Notes under the pieces: generated by a model
Databases searched by the model: none
What the model was told of the DNA's origin: nothing
What the model saw: the letters and a program-made list of their open reading frames with translations, nothing else
In this document: positions 41,222-48,950 of the stretch, one piece after another
Numbering within the stretch: the first letter of the stretch is position 1
How the letters are laid out: the number at the start of each line of letters is the position of its first letter
Assembly (NCBI RefSeq): GCF_014779555.2
Contig: NZ_CP094357.1
Span: 3,906,001-3,970,000, forward strand
DNA: 64,000 nt
Source: Lysobacter capsici
GTDB lineage: Bacteria; Pseudomonadota; Gammaproteobacteria; Xanthomonadales; Xanthomonadaceae
Direction of reading: 5' to 3'
Position numbers and translations under genes: made by a program

Positions 41222-42382
41222 TCACCCTCGATCGCTGCGGATGTGCCTAAAGTCGCTCTTGTGCTTGTTGCGCCGGTACTTTTCACCGGTGATGAAGTAA
41301 ACCAACGACTGCACCTGATCACTGTCTTCCCGGTCAAAGAAGCCAAGACCAACCAAGAGATCCACCAATTTTTCCCGATCGCCGCCGAGTCCTGGTTCCT
41401 TAGCACCACTCCAACGGCAGGCGGCATATAGGAGTTTTCTGAGCTTGTGATTGATGAAATCCTGATCGAGGAATGTATCCGCCGGAACCTCTACGGCCTC
41501 TTCGGGAAGATCAATCTCCCCAAGGCCCTCGGACGAATAGTTGTAGCCGGGGTTGGCGAGCGTCGCCGCGAACTCATGCCGACCGTCGTTGAAAGGCTTG
41601 GGATTCTTCATGTAGCCGGCATTCAACTCTCGAAATTCTGCCGCAAGCGATGGCGCATCGATCTCACTGCGCGCCCTCCCTCGATTTCGATAGGCTTTGC
41701 GGAGGATCTCGTATACCAATGACGACGAATCTTTCAGCCCATAGGGGTCATCCGGCGCATCTCCACAGGCTGGCACAAGCACATCCTTAGCAGTCGGCGT
41801 GCTTTCCAAGGCGTCACTAAGTGCGGGCGCCTCAACGAAAACATCCTTGAAACTGACCCCGTGAAGAATGTACGAATACTGGCTTCTGATGCGATTCAAC
41901 GTCTTCACGACCACAGGAGCACCCGAGCTGGCATCAAACTCGGTTGGCACCTTGTCGGCGATGGCCCGCTCGGTGGGCAAAAGGAAACCCAGCAAACCCT
42001 TTCGATACTTGAAATCGATTGAAGGAATGCCATCGTGCGTCAACGCGGATTCCAGACCTCCCGCACTGAATTGGTGCAATGCGATGGGGGGATATTCGAG
42101 AACGTCACGCAACTGCGATGTATCGAGCTGCAAATACCGTATCTGGGCCTGATTGCCATCAGCCCGCACGGGACCTTGGGTTGACTTCTGGGGCCACAGA
42201 AGCTGGTACCCAGGAGGAAAGGGGTCAATGGAGAGAAGGCTGACCCGAAATCCCTTCGGGACCTTGACGTAGAACCTGTCGTATCCAGCCTCAAGGAGCC
42301 TGTGAACGAACTCAACAGGGTCGTTCCCGTCAAGCATGCTGGCTAAGGGCCGAACTCGAATGGCTGGCGATTCAGGCGTCAT
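41222..42382 (-). CDS. Unknown 386-aa protein coupled to integrase
   Basis: Not recognised. The start at 42382 (MTPESPAIRVRPL) overlaps the integrase stop by 11 nt, so translation is probably coupled. It looks globular and mixed alpha/beta, with FVHRLLEAGYDRFYVKVPKGFRVSLLSID near the N terminus, KSTQGPVRADGNQ in the middle and a helical, charged C terminus ending in a basic tail. No catalytic motif or TM segment seen. It lies directly upstream of the giant helicase (96-nt gap), so it may be its partner, for example for DNA or protein recognition. Confidence 0.75.
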   Translation of the reverse strand: MTPESPAIRVRPLASMLDGNDPVEFVHRLLEAGYDRFYVKVPKGFRVSLLSIDPFPPGYQLLWPQKSTQGPVRADGNQAQIRYLQLDTSQLRDVLEYPPIALHQFSAGGLESALTHDGIPSIDFKYRKGLLGFLLPTERAIADKVPTEFDASSGAPVVVKTLNRIRSQYSYILHGVSFKDVFVEAPALSDALESTPTAKDVLVPACGDAPDDPYGLKDSSSLVYEILRKAYRNRGRARSEIDAPSLAAEFRELNAGYMKNPKPFNDGRHEFAATLANPGYNYSSEGLGEIDLPEEAVEVPADTFLDQDFINHKLRKLLYAACRWSGAKEPGLGGDREKLVDLLVGLGFFDREDSDQVQSLVYFITGEKYRRNKHKSDFRHIRSDRG

Positions 42383-43610
42383 GCGGCGAGGCATCCTTCT
42401 TGGGCTTCTTTGCAGGTGGGTGAACAAAGTCGGCCCAGGCCTGCATCATCGGACGACGTTGCTCCAAGAGATCTGTGCGGTGGTAGGCGGCCTCGACCTT
42501 GTCCTTGACCGTATGCGCCAACGCCCGCTCTGCCAGGTCACGGGCATAGCCTTGCTCGCTGCACCAGTCGCGGAAGCTCGAGCGGAACCCGTGGGCGGTC
42601 GCAATACGCCCAGGCGTGTCGCTCGGTGCGTTCGCTCTCCGCAACAAGGCTGTGAGCGTCATGTCCGACATGACCGAACGAGCCTGCACAGAGGGAAAGA
42701 CAAGTTCGTCGTGATGGCCTTCCTGGCGCCTGAGCAGCTTGACGGACTGTTCCGACAATGGCACTCGATGAGGCTGTTTGGCCTTCATGCGAGCAGCAGG
42801 AATCGTCCACAGCTTCGCGCGAAGGTTCACTTCCGCCCACGTCATCCCGCGCACCTCGCCGGAACGACTGGCATTCAGGATCAGGAACAGCAAAGCATTT
42901 CGCGTGACTTCGTACTCGCCAGCTCCTGCAAGTTCTGCTTTCACGAACGATGGAAGCTTCGCCCAGGGCATTGCTGGCTGATGCTCCTGCCGGACAGACT
43001 TTCCCGGCTGCAGCGGAAGCAGATGTGTTACGACATCGACCGGGTTGGCTTGGTTAAATCCGTGCGCCCAACCCCACGCCATTACCGCGTGTAGCCGTTG
43101 CTTCACGCGACTTGCCGTCTCTGCCTTGTCGAGCCAGATGGGGCGGAGGACATCCGCAACGTGCCGCGGTTGCAACTGGTCGATGGGAAGGGAGCCAATC
43201 CGTGGAAACGCGTACTCAGTCAGCGTATTAAGCCACTGCTGTGCGTGCTTGGGATTCTTCCACCCGGGCTTTAGTTCCGCGTGGAGTAGCTCCGCTGCTT
43301 CCTGAAAGGTCGGTGTCTTCGGCTTAGCGTGGTCAGCCGCCTTAACCTCCAACGGATCCTGCCCACTCGCGATCTGCTCGCGCATTTCTCGCGCCAGTTT
43401 ACCCACCAGAGCAATCCCAACTTCGGGGTAGGCACCCAAGCCGGCGTTGCGTCGCTTGCCCGTGGCAGGACTGACGTAGCGCAGCACCCACTTACCCTGC
43501 CCCTTCTGTGAGGGCGACGGATGCAGCGTCAGGCCAGTTATGCCTCCGTGCGGGACAGCCTGACCGCCAGGGCTCAGGCTGCGAGCCTTTGCATCCGTGA
43601 TCAATCCCAT
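42372..43610 (-). CDS. int: P4-type tyrosine integrase
   Basis: A 412-aa site-specific recombinase. It has a DUF4102-like N-terminal arm-binding domain (ITGLTLHPSPSQKGQGKWVLRY), a core-binding domain, and the catalytic residues: Arg in ASRSGEVRGMTW, His/Arg in AHGFRSSFRDW, His in ALAHTVKDK and the Tyr in VEAAYHRTDLLEQRR. It lies at the right end of the element, pointing inward, with the tRNA-Ser 3' repeat about 180 nt behind its start. It would catalyse integration and excision at tRNA-Ser. Confidence 0.96.
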   Translation of the reverse strand: MGLITDAKARSLSPGGQAVPHGGITGLTLHPSPSQKGQGKWVLRYVSPATGKRRNAGLGAYPEVGIALVGKLAREMREQIASGQDPLEVKAADHAKPKTPTFQEAAELLHAELKPGWKNPKHAQQWLNTLTEYAFPRIGSLPIDQLQPRHVADVLRPIWLDKAETASRVKQRLHAVMAWGWAHGFNQANPVDVVTHLLPLQPGKSVRQEHQPAMPWAKLPSFVKAELAGAGEYEVTRNALLFLILNASRSGEVRGMTWAEVNLRAKLWTIPAARMKAKQPHRVPLSEQSVKLLRRQEGHHDELVFPSVQARSVMSDMTLTALLRRANAPSDTPGRIATAHGFRSSFRDWCSEQGYARDLAERALAHTVKDKVEAAYHRTDLLEQRRPMMQAWADFVHPPAKKPKKDASPHDA

Positions 43611-43634
43611 GTCCTTCCTCGGCCCCCCTGTTTC

Positions 43635-43657
43635 CGGTATGCCATCGAGTATGCCAT
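43635..43657. repeat. Right-end paired GTATGCCAT repeats (candidate integrase arm sites)
   Basis: Second copy of the paired repeat seen at 6767-6789, 25 nt upstream of the int start. Same orientation, one base different in the spacer. Confidence 0.65.
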
Positions 43658-43786
43658 TTGATGTTTGCTTCCTTTAGGTGTCGTTGGGGTCGATTGGTAC
43701 GCAGCTGTAGCTAAGTTGCTGAACCGCGTGCTAAAATTTTCAAAGGTTGAGATCGGCTGGGCCCCGTTGGGCATCGCCCGAGCAGT

Positions 43787-43802
43787 CCCTCTCTCCGCCA
43801 GA
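43787..43802. other. attR core of the integrative element
   Basis: CCCTCTCTCCGCCAGA, identical to the tRNA-Ser 3' end at 6699-6714. The preceding sequence does not continue as a tRNA, so this is the element/chromosome junction. Confidence 0.88.
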
Positions 43803-43808
43803 CAAATG

Positions 43809-43845
43809 AAAAAGCCCCTGTTTTTCAGGGGCTTTTTTCTTTTCT
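43809..43845 (+). terminator. Original tRNA-Ser terminator, now displaced
   Basis: Stem AAAAGCCCCTG / CAGGGGCTTTT with a T5 loop and long T run, 7 nt beyond attR. By position it is the terminator that served tRNA-Ser before integration. Confidence 0.85.
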
Positions 43846-43865
43846 AGACTTCCATACCCATCACC

Positions 43866-44087
43866 TTACCCAGCATCTCGGGCGCGCTTTCGGGCCGCAA
43901 TGTAGGCCCGAATTTCCGATTCCAGCCAACGCACATTCGTGCCGTCTTCGTCTGGCACCGGCACCGGAAAGGCTCCTTTTGCGATGCGCTGGTAAATCGC
44001 CGACTTTTTGAGCCCGACGCGGGCCTCAACCTCCTGGCGCCGCAACAGGCGTTCGTATGCCGGCACTCGGCTCTGTGCTAACGCCAT
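43866..44087 (-). CDS. AlpA family regulator
   Basis: A 73-aa protein starting MALAQSRVPAYERLLRRQEV. The AlpA pattern is clear: RLLRRQEVEARVGLKKSAIYQRIAKGAFPVPVP, then VRWLESEIRAYIAARKRA. It lies outside the 37-kb element, just beyond attR, and is the last gene of a minus-strand run whose other members are prophage genes. The start overlaps the stop of the preceding small gene (TGATG). Confidence 0.85.
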   Translation of the reverse strand: MALAQSRVPAYERLLRRQEVEARVGLKKSAIYQRIAKGAFPVPVPDEDGTNVRWLESEIRAYIAARKRARDAG

Positions 44088-44326
44088 CACGCCCCTCGCC
44101 AGCAAGCCGACAGCGCACGACGGCGTCGGGGATCGGTCCGAACGGCGTTGTAGCGCCGCAGCCAGACGAGGAAGGCGCGGAGCCGGCACCAACGAGTCAC
44201 GTCCCCGCCTGCGCTGTAGCAGATACGGCCGTTGATCGCGGCCACCACCCGCCGCGACGGGGTGCGGGTGCGCCGCTTACGGGCCACCCACACTTGCCCG
44301 GCGTCGATATCCGGGGTTCGGCTCAT
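44087..44326 (-). CDS. Small basic prophage protein
   Basis: A 79-aa, Arg-rich protein (MSRTPDIDAGQVWVARKRRT...). No recognised domain; RAFLVWLRRYNAVRTD may be a DNA-binding helix. It overlaps its neighbours on both sides by 1-4 nt, so it is a member of the small-gene operon ending in alpA. Confidence 0.6.
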   Translation of the reverse strand: MSRTPDIDAGQVWVARKRRTRTPSRRVVAAINGRICYSAGGDVTRWCRLRAFLVWLRRYNAVRTDPRRRRALSACWRGA

Positions 44327-44544
44327 CGGCTGCACTCCGCGCAGGTAAAGACGTTGACCCGGCATCCGCGTTGCTGAACGATCCGCACCCGCCCGCCGCC
44401 GACCGCCCGCCGGGTATTGCAGCGGTGGCAGCGCCGAGCCACCACCGTCAACGGCGACCGGGCGCCGTCGTCTCGTTGGGCGGATACCGGCCCGGCGTCC
44501 CGTGGAGCATGTCGGCCGCCAAAGCGGTTCATGATCCTTCGCAT
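44323..44544 (-). CDS. Small zinc-finger-like prophage protein
   Basis: A 73-aa protein with two Cys pairs, CHRCNT and CAEC, suited to bind one zinc ion. It may be a small DNA- or RNA-binding regulator. The start could also be Met at 44532. It is tightly packed between the gpI remnant and the next small gene. Confidence 0.6.
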   Translation of the reverse strand: MRRIMNRFGGRHAPRDAGPVSAQRDDGARSPLTVVARRCHRCNTRRAVGGGRVRIVQQRGCRVNVFTCAECSR

Positions 44545-44546
44545 GC

Positions 44547-44867
44547 TCAACCCCCACGGACGAGTGCGAGGGGGAATTGCAGAACACCCGCGAGCGCTAC
44601 GGGCGTCGGCTGTGCGGCGGGCAATGCGGGGTCGCTGCGCCGCGTCAAGGTCCGCCGCTTGGCGTTCAAGATGCGCCACTCACTGAGTGCGACGCCGACC
44701 CCGGCGCATTTCGGTGTTTGCCGGCACTCGCACTCGATGAAATGCCCACCGCCTGCCTCGGGTCGTCGCAGGTCGTGAACGTGGCGGGCGGCATCCGCGA
44801 TAGTGGCGTTGGTGGCTTCTAGCGCTCGTTGCAGCGCAGACGCGTTCGGTGGCAAAAGACTATTCAT
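44547..44867 (-). pseudogene. Truncated P2 gpI tail protein fused to a zinc-finger-like tail
   Basis: The first ~15-30 residues (MNSLLPPNASALQRALE) are the conserved start of P2 gpI, overlapping the gpJ stop as in P2. The sequence then changes to ECECRQTPKCAG...LSEW, resembling small Cys-rich phage proteins, not gpI. A deletion fused the gpI start to the end of another small prophage gene. Total 106 aa, against about 180 for gpI. Confidence 0.7.
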
Positions 44868-45750
44868 CAATGCCGCCCACGCGCACATCAACCACGACGC
44901 AGTGCGAAGCCTGCGTGCGATCGATCACGATATCGGCGGTCGGCGAATGCAGTTCAACACGCTGCACGCCTTCGGAATGCAGGACCGAATACAGGCCCGA
45001 CTTCGGTACGTCGCGGCCGAGTCGGTGCGACTCTTCCACATAGCGATGCAGGCGCTTGATGGACTCGTCAATAACCAACGACGCGTCGGGTCCGGCGAAA
45101 GTGTAGACCGTCGCGCGCACCTCAAACGGCACGATGTGCGCCGACTGCACTTTGACGTAATCGGTTAAGGGCCGAATTCGGTCATCAGTCAACACCCGTT
45201 CTACCGCGCTCACCAGGGCCGGCGATGCAATGCCATCTCCTTCGCGGGCGAGCACGGTCACCAGCACTTCGCCGGGTGCGGGGCTGGTCGCGCTGGCGTC
45301 GAGAACGTTGGGATCAGCGCTCAACGCGTGGAGGATGTAAGCGCCCTCCGGCCCAGCTACGGAGAATCCTTCGGGCACCAACTGCACGCGGCGGCGGAAG
45401 TCAGCATCACTCTCGTAGGTGGGCGGAATGCCGCGCGGCGGGTCGCCCGGGTCCAGCACGTAACGCAACAAGTTGTCGCGGGCGGCGATGTGATCCAGAT
45501 CGCTACCGATGGCGTACGCCAACATGCGGGCCTTCGCGGCATCGTTGACGCGTTGACGCCATATCAGTTCCTGATAGGCATTCTCCTGTAGGTGAATGAT
45601 CGTCGGATCAGATTCGGCGAGTGTTTCGTGCGCCGGATAGAGCGAGCGAAATTTTGCGATCTGGCGCGCGAGGATGGTTTCATAGTCCAGCGGTTCAACC
45701 ACCGCAGGCGGTGGCAGCCGGGACAGATCGACGGCGGTAAAGGTAGACAT
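44860..45750 (-). CDS. P2-like baseplate assembly protein gpJ
   Basis: A 296-aa baseplate J protein, full length for the family. It opens with FTAVDLSRLPPPAVVEPLDYETILARQ, then EPLTIxxE-like ETLAESDPTIIHLQENAYQELIWRQRVNDAAKARMLAYA and the conserved DPGDPPRGIPPTYESDADFRRRVQLVPEGFSVAG, and ends with the GLYSVLHSEGVQRVELHSP region. It forms the edge of the baseplate of contractile tails. No gpW/gpV partner is found upstream, so the tail cannot be complete. Confidence 0.93.
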   Translation of the reverse strand: MSTFTAVDLSRLPPPAVVEPLDYETILARQIAKFRSLYPAHETLAESDPTIIHLQENAYQELIWRQRVNDAAKARMLAYAIGSDLDHIAARDNLLRYVLDPGDPPRGIPPTYESDADFRRRVQLVPEGFSVAGPEGAYILHALSADPNVLDASATSPAPGEVLVTVLAREGDGIASPALVSAVERVLTDDRIRPLTDYVKVQSAHIVPFEVRATVYTFAGPDASLVIDESIKRLHRYVEESHRLGRDVPKSGLYSVLHSEGVQRVELHSPTADIVIDRTQASHCVVVDVRVGGIDE

Positions 45751-45994
45751 GGCCGGTCCGGTTTGAACTTCGGACAGACTCGCGCACGCACGTAGATTCC
45801 CCGAGCAAGGTCGAGCGTGTATGCGGCTTTTACATTCTCGCCGCGTGAGACGGCCGGGCGTAGACTCCGGGCGTAACGACCTAGTCGCGACGGCGATACG
45901 GAACGAACTGCGCGATCCCTACCTTGAGTCGGATTTATTGGAGTTGGCCGATTTAGCGCACTGTTATCCGAAACGGACCAGAGACGAGGAATTT

Positions 45995-46669
45995 ATGTCG
46001 TTACCCACGGTTACAGATCGGCGAGGCAACGAGAGGAAAGAGATTTGGCTGAAAGAATCGGAGCTAGTTCCCATCTTGCACACGCGTCTTTTGCATGGGG
46101 ATCGGCTGACGTGCTGTTGCGGCGACCTTCTTACCACGAACTATTACAGGTTTGATGTGCGCAGTCGAAGCACGGGAAACAGCACGAATATCGCTTATGC
46201 AGGCGACGGATGTTCAGCAAAGCTAATCGAGCTGTCGGGGCAGATCGGACGTCCGATTTCGAAGCTTCGCCTGTTCGATCCATTGGCTGCCGCTCCCCGT
46301 GCGGAATCGGGACGCGGAACGGGCGAGCAAGGAAACGGTGGTCGGGTTATCTGGTCGCCGGTCAATCGAGAACTCATTGATGCCATCAGCTTATTTTGCA
46401 TCGCCTGGCGTAGGACATCGCTGCCTGATGTGCTGCTGACGATTAGAGACGAAGTAGAAAGCCGTCCCACCGTCCCCCACCTGCGCGGCGCGGCGGCGTT
46501 GAATACGATCCTTCGAAAGTTCGGTGGCGATCAAAGAACCTTGAGCCAGCGATTGAACGCGCTTAGGGTGGACAACCCGACACTTCGACACTTCCCCTTC
46601 GTGGAACTTCGGCGGATCCTTGAAGCAAGGCGCAACGACGACGACACGCCACCTACCGTCTACTTGTAG
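45995..46669 (+). CDS. Unknown 224-aa protein (prophage cargo)
   Basis: The start at 45995 is preceded by GAGGAATTT, an excellent RBS; the open frame upstream is ignored. Features: a Cys cluster near the N terminus (RLTCCCGDLLTTNYYRFDVRS), a mixed middle, and a helical C terminus (LNTILRKFGGDQRTLSQRLNAL). No family recognised. It is transcribed against gpJ and sits where gpV/gpW would be in P2, so it is an inserted accessory gene. Confidence 0.65.
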   Translation: MSLPTVTDRRGNERKEIWLKESELVPILHTRLLHGDRLTCCCGDLLTTNYYRFDVRSRSTGNSTNIAYAGDGCSAKLIELSGQIGRPISKLRLFDPLAAAPRAESGRGTGEQGNGGRVIWSPVNRELIDAISLFCIAWRRTSLPDVLLTIRDEVESRPTVPHLRGAAALNTILRKFGGDQRTLSQRLNALRVDNPTLRHFPFVELRRILEARRNDDDTPPTVYL

Positions 46670-46686
46670 TGGAACCAGTTGTTTCA

Positions 46687-47427
46687 CTACTCGGGAGATG
46701 CCTTGTTCGCTTCATACTGCTGTTTTATCCGAAAACCGTCGAACAGCAAGCGCCCGCCCGAACGTTTAATCATAGTCAACGCATCACATGGCTTGGCGGT
46801 AGACTCGCTAAATTTGAGCGGCTTGAACCTTGAAGCAACTAAGTTCAGCAAAATTAGAGTTGCGTATGCGGGAATCGCCCACGAAAAGAAAGGCGCACTC
46901 AATAAAAGCGTAGGAATTACGTCGAGCAATAGCAGAGTGATACAGATGTCAATCGCGAACTTCCAGCGAAAGTAAGAGTGATCTCGTGCCGTTGCTATTC
47001 GCAACCCCTTGACGAAGACAACTCTCCATCCGTACGGAATTCCAACCATTTTCCTACATCGCTTCACAACATTTAAGCGCTCCGCTTCACTCATTTCCCA
47101 CTGCCCGACCAGAACGCGAGAAGATGAACCGAAAAGCGATTCAATAGGCTCTACTAATACTCCGGCATCCGTGGCGTGCACGATCTCTGAACTGCCGACA
47201 TACATGGCAACATGACTTATCTCAGAGTTTGTGAGATACATGATTAGCCAAGATATGGGCGAATCCAATGTTTGGACTAGCAGTACATCCCCGGGGCGGA
47301 GCACCTTCAATAGGCTTTCGGAAATTTCGCCGTGGAATGCAGCCCCCATGTCGCTTTTTCTATAGTCATCGGAGAATCGCCCCGCTCGCCGTCTGTAGCC
47401 ACAGAAATCGATCAACGCCCAAATCAT
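46687..47427 (-). CDS. Permuted papain-like (YiiX/NlpC-P60 type) membrane hydrolase
   Basis: A 246-aa protein. LRPGDVLLVQTLDSPISW, then EISHVAMYVGSSEIVHATDAGVLVEPIESLF is the YiiX/YaeF-like permuted NlpC/P60 fold, with the His in SHVAMYVG; the nucleophile Cys expected after SW.. is not obvious, which casts doubt on activity. Two hydrophobic segments follow (about 165-210), so it is membrane-anchored. The start could be 47349. It lies inside the prophage remnant next to a multi-TM gene. Confidence 0.65.
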   Translation of the reverse strand: MIWALIDFCGYRRRAGRFSDDYRKSDMGAAFHGEISESLLKVLRPGDVLLVQTLDSPISWLIMYLTNSEISHVAMYVGSSEIVHATDAGVLVEPIESLFGSSSRVLVGQWEMSEAERLNVVKRCRKMVGIPYGWRVVFVKGLRIATARDHSYFRWKFAIDICITLLLLDVIPTLLLSAPFFSWAIPAYATLILLNLVASRFKPLKFSESTAKPCDALTMIKRSGGRLLFDGFRIKQQYEANKASPE

Positions 47428-47479
47428 GGAATTTGTCCGAATCTGAGAGACACTGTGATAGTGCCGATATTGAATCCAT

Positions 47480-48064
47480 TCACGGACGGAAGCTTACGAA
47501 TCCTGAATAAGCCATGTTCGAACCACAGAGAAACGCCACCAAAGCGCCTGTGGCGACCATTGCCGCCACTACGTGAAGCCCAAAACCAATTCGGTGCTGC
47601 CACTTCTTCTGCCCATCGTAAGCAAGCTGACTCAGATAAGTGATTGCGTATGCGGCAGCTGCCAGAAAAACACCGATTACAAACGCTTGCATAGCGTCTG
47701 CAAATGGCAGCAGTGAGACAGACTTTGATTTGTTGTTGATTAGGTTCCCAAGAAATGCAAGTAGTGCTACTGCAGCACCGCCGTTGATTAGCATAATGCT
47801 TTGAAGCGTCGACTGTCCTAGCGCGATCACTTGGCGGAAGCCTTCAAGGTTCCAGGAGTGGACATGGTTCTGGTAGGCCAAGCTACCCTCCAAATCGGAT
47901 CGCAATTTTTCCAATTCAATCGGACTCGGCTGAGAAGGCCCTAGGTGCTCTTCAATATTGTTGAAGATCTCATGCAGGGTCGAAGCACCGATGGATTTTA
48001 GCCCTTGAGCTTCTGCTTCGCTCAAGGCTTTACGGTTAATGTCTATCAGCTGTTTTGCATCCAT
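47480..48064 (-). CDS. Multi-TM membrane protein, unknown
   Basis: A 194-aa protein, start at 48064 (MDAKQLIDINRKALSEAEAQ) with AAAGGGA upstream. The first ~85 residues are soluble and helical; then three or four TM segments follow (IMLINGGAAVALLAFLGNLI, AFVIGVFLAAAAYAITYLSQ, FGLHVVAAMVATGALVAFL). The layout of a soluble helical head plus a TM bundle recalls prophage-encoded exclusion proteins, but no family is recognised. It lies just downstream of gpS. Confidence 0.7.
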   Translation of the reverse strand: MDAKQLIDINRKALSEAEAQGLKSIGASTLHEIFNNIEEHLGPSQPSPIELEKLRSDLEGSLAYQNHVHSWNLEGFRQVIALGQSTLQSIMLINGGAAVALLAFLGNLINNKSKSVSLLPFADAMQAFVIGVFLAAAAYAITYLSQLAYDGQKKWQHRIGFGLHVVAAMVATGALVAFLCGSNMAYSGFVSFRP

Positions 48065-48132
48065 GTCCCTTTCCCCTCTTCTCGTCCAGACAAACCACCC
48101 ATTCGCCACGCGGTGGCATTCTATCTGTCTCT

Positions 48133-48570
48133 TTATGGAATAAGCCGCGACAGCAGTGCCCGCCTAACTTTATCTCGATCCATCTCATTGAGGCCAAGCA
48201 GTTTCCGCCGAGCATATCGCACGACGGCACCGCTGGGTCGCGACTGTTCTGCACCACCCTCTTGATGAACACGTGCGATCCGCGCCACACGGCCTTGATA
48301 ACCGACTTGCACTCCGTTCGGCATAATCTTTGCTTTCAGATAACGAGCCTGCCGGATGCGGTGAAACATCGCGCGCCGTGCATGGCCGGCGCGTTGCGGC
48401 CGACGCGCCACGTAGGCGCTGCCATCGGGGTTTTGTTGCCGTGCGATGCGCTCTTGCTGCGAGCGCCGCAGATCGACGGCCAGGGCACGCAGCAGTGTGC
48501 GCCGCGCCGCCGGACTTAGGGCGGCGATCAGCGGCGCGGCCCAGCCTTCCAGCGCGTCCAGATCGCTCAT
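48133..48570 (-). CDS. P2-like tail completion protein gpS
   Basis: A 145-aa phage virion morphogenesis protein. Conserved parts: LLRALAVDLRRSQQERIARQQNPDGSAYVARRPQ, FHRIRQARYLKAKI and VGYQGRVARIARVHQEGG. It overlaps the gpR fragment by 4 nt as in P2. Needed for contractile tail completion; here a relic. Confidence 0.92.
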   Translation of the reverse strand: MSDLDALEGWAAPLIAALSPAARRTLLRALAVDLRRSQQERIARQQNPDGSAYVARRPQRAGHARRAMFHRIRQARYLKAKIMPNGVQVGYQGRVARIARVHQEGGAEQSRPSGAVVRYARRKLLGLNEMDRDKVRRALLSRLIP

Positions 48571-48902
48571 GGGGTCTCGTTGACGTGCGCCCAGGCCATC
48601 GGATCAAACATGGGTTCCGCCCACGGCACGACCTGCTCGCTGCCGTCCGGGGTTGTTACGACGCCAATGCGCTCGGTCAGCGACAAGCGAATTTCCACAT
48701 CGGCGCGGTCGTGGTCGATCACGTCCACTTCAAACGCCAAATCACTGCGTCGGTCCGGGTTGCCGATCAAGTCGACTTGATGCACCGCGACCCAGCGAAG
48801 CACCGCCAGAAACAACCGCGCGGCATCACCGACGAAATCGACCAACACCAGCGACAAGCGATAGCGAAGTTCAAACGACGCGCTCGGCTGGACAACGAAC
48901 CA
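48567..48902 (-). pseudogene. 5'-truncated P2 gpR tail completion gene
   Basis: About 111 codons in frame, from SFELRYRLSLVLVDFVGDAARLF through LAFEVDVIDHDRADVEIRLSLTERI to the end. The family N terminus is missing: in frame, a TAA at 48903-48905 precedes it and no good start exists (a TTG at 48857 is the best). The break coincides with the start of gpP-like sequence on the other strand. Confidence 0.75.
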
Positions 48903-48950
48903 TTAGAGGGCGTCACCGCCCGCAACCGCTCTATCGTGGAGATGTTTTGA
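48885..48950 (+). pseudogene. 3' scrap of terminase gpP
   Basis: The last ~21 codons before gpQ read LDNEPLEGVTARNRSIVEMF and stop, like the conserved end of P2-like terminase ATPase subunits, which directly precede gpQ in the PQ operon. The rest of the gene is absent and replaced by gpR sequence in opposite orientation. Confidence 0.45.

Noticed and set aside
48330-48950. A 206-codon plus-strand ORF ending just before gpQ
   Set aside because: Most of it is antisense to gpS and gpR. Only the last ~21 codons look like real (gpP) coding sequence, and these are reported as a scrap.
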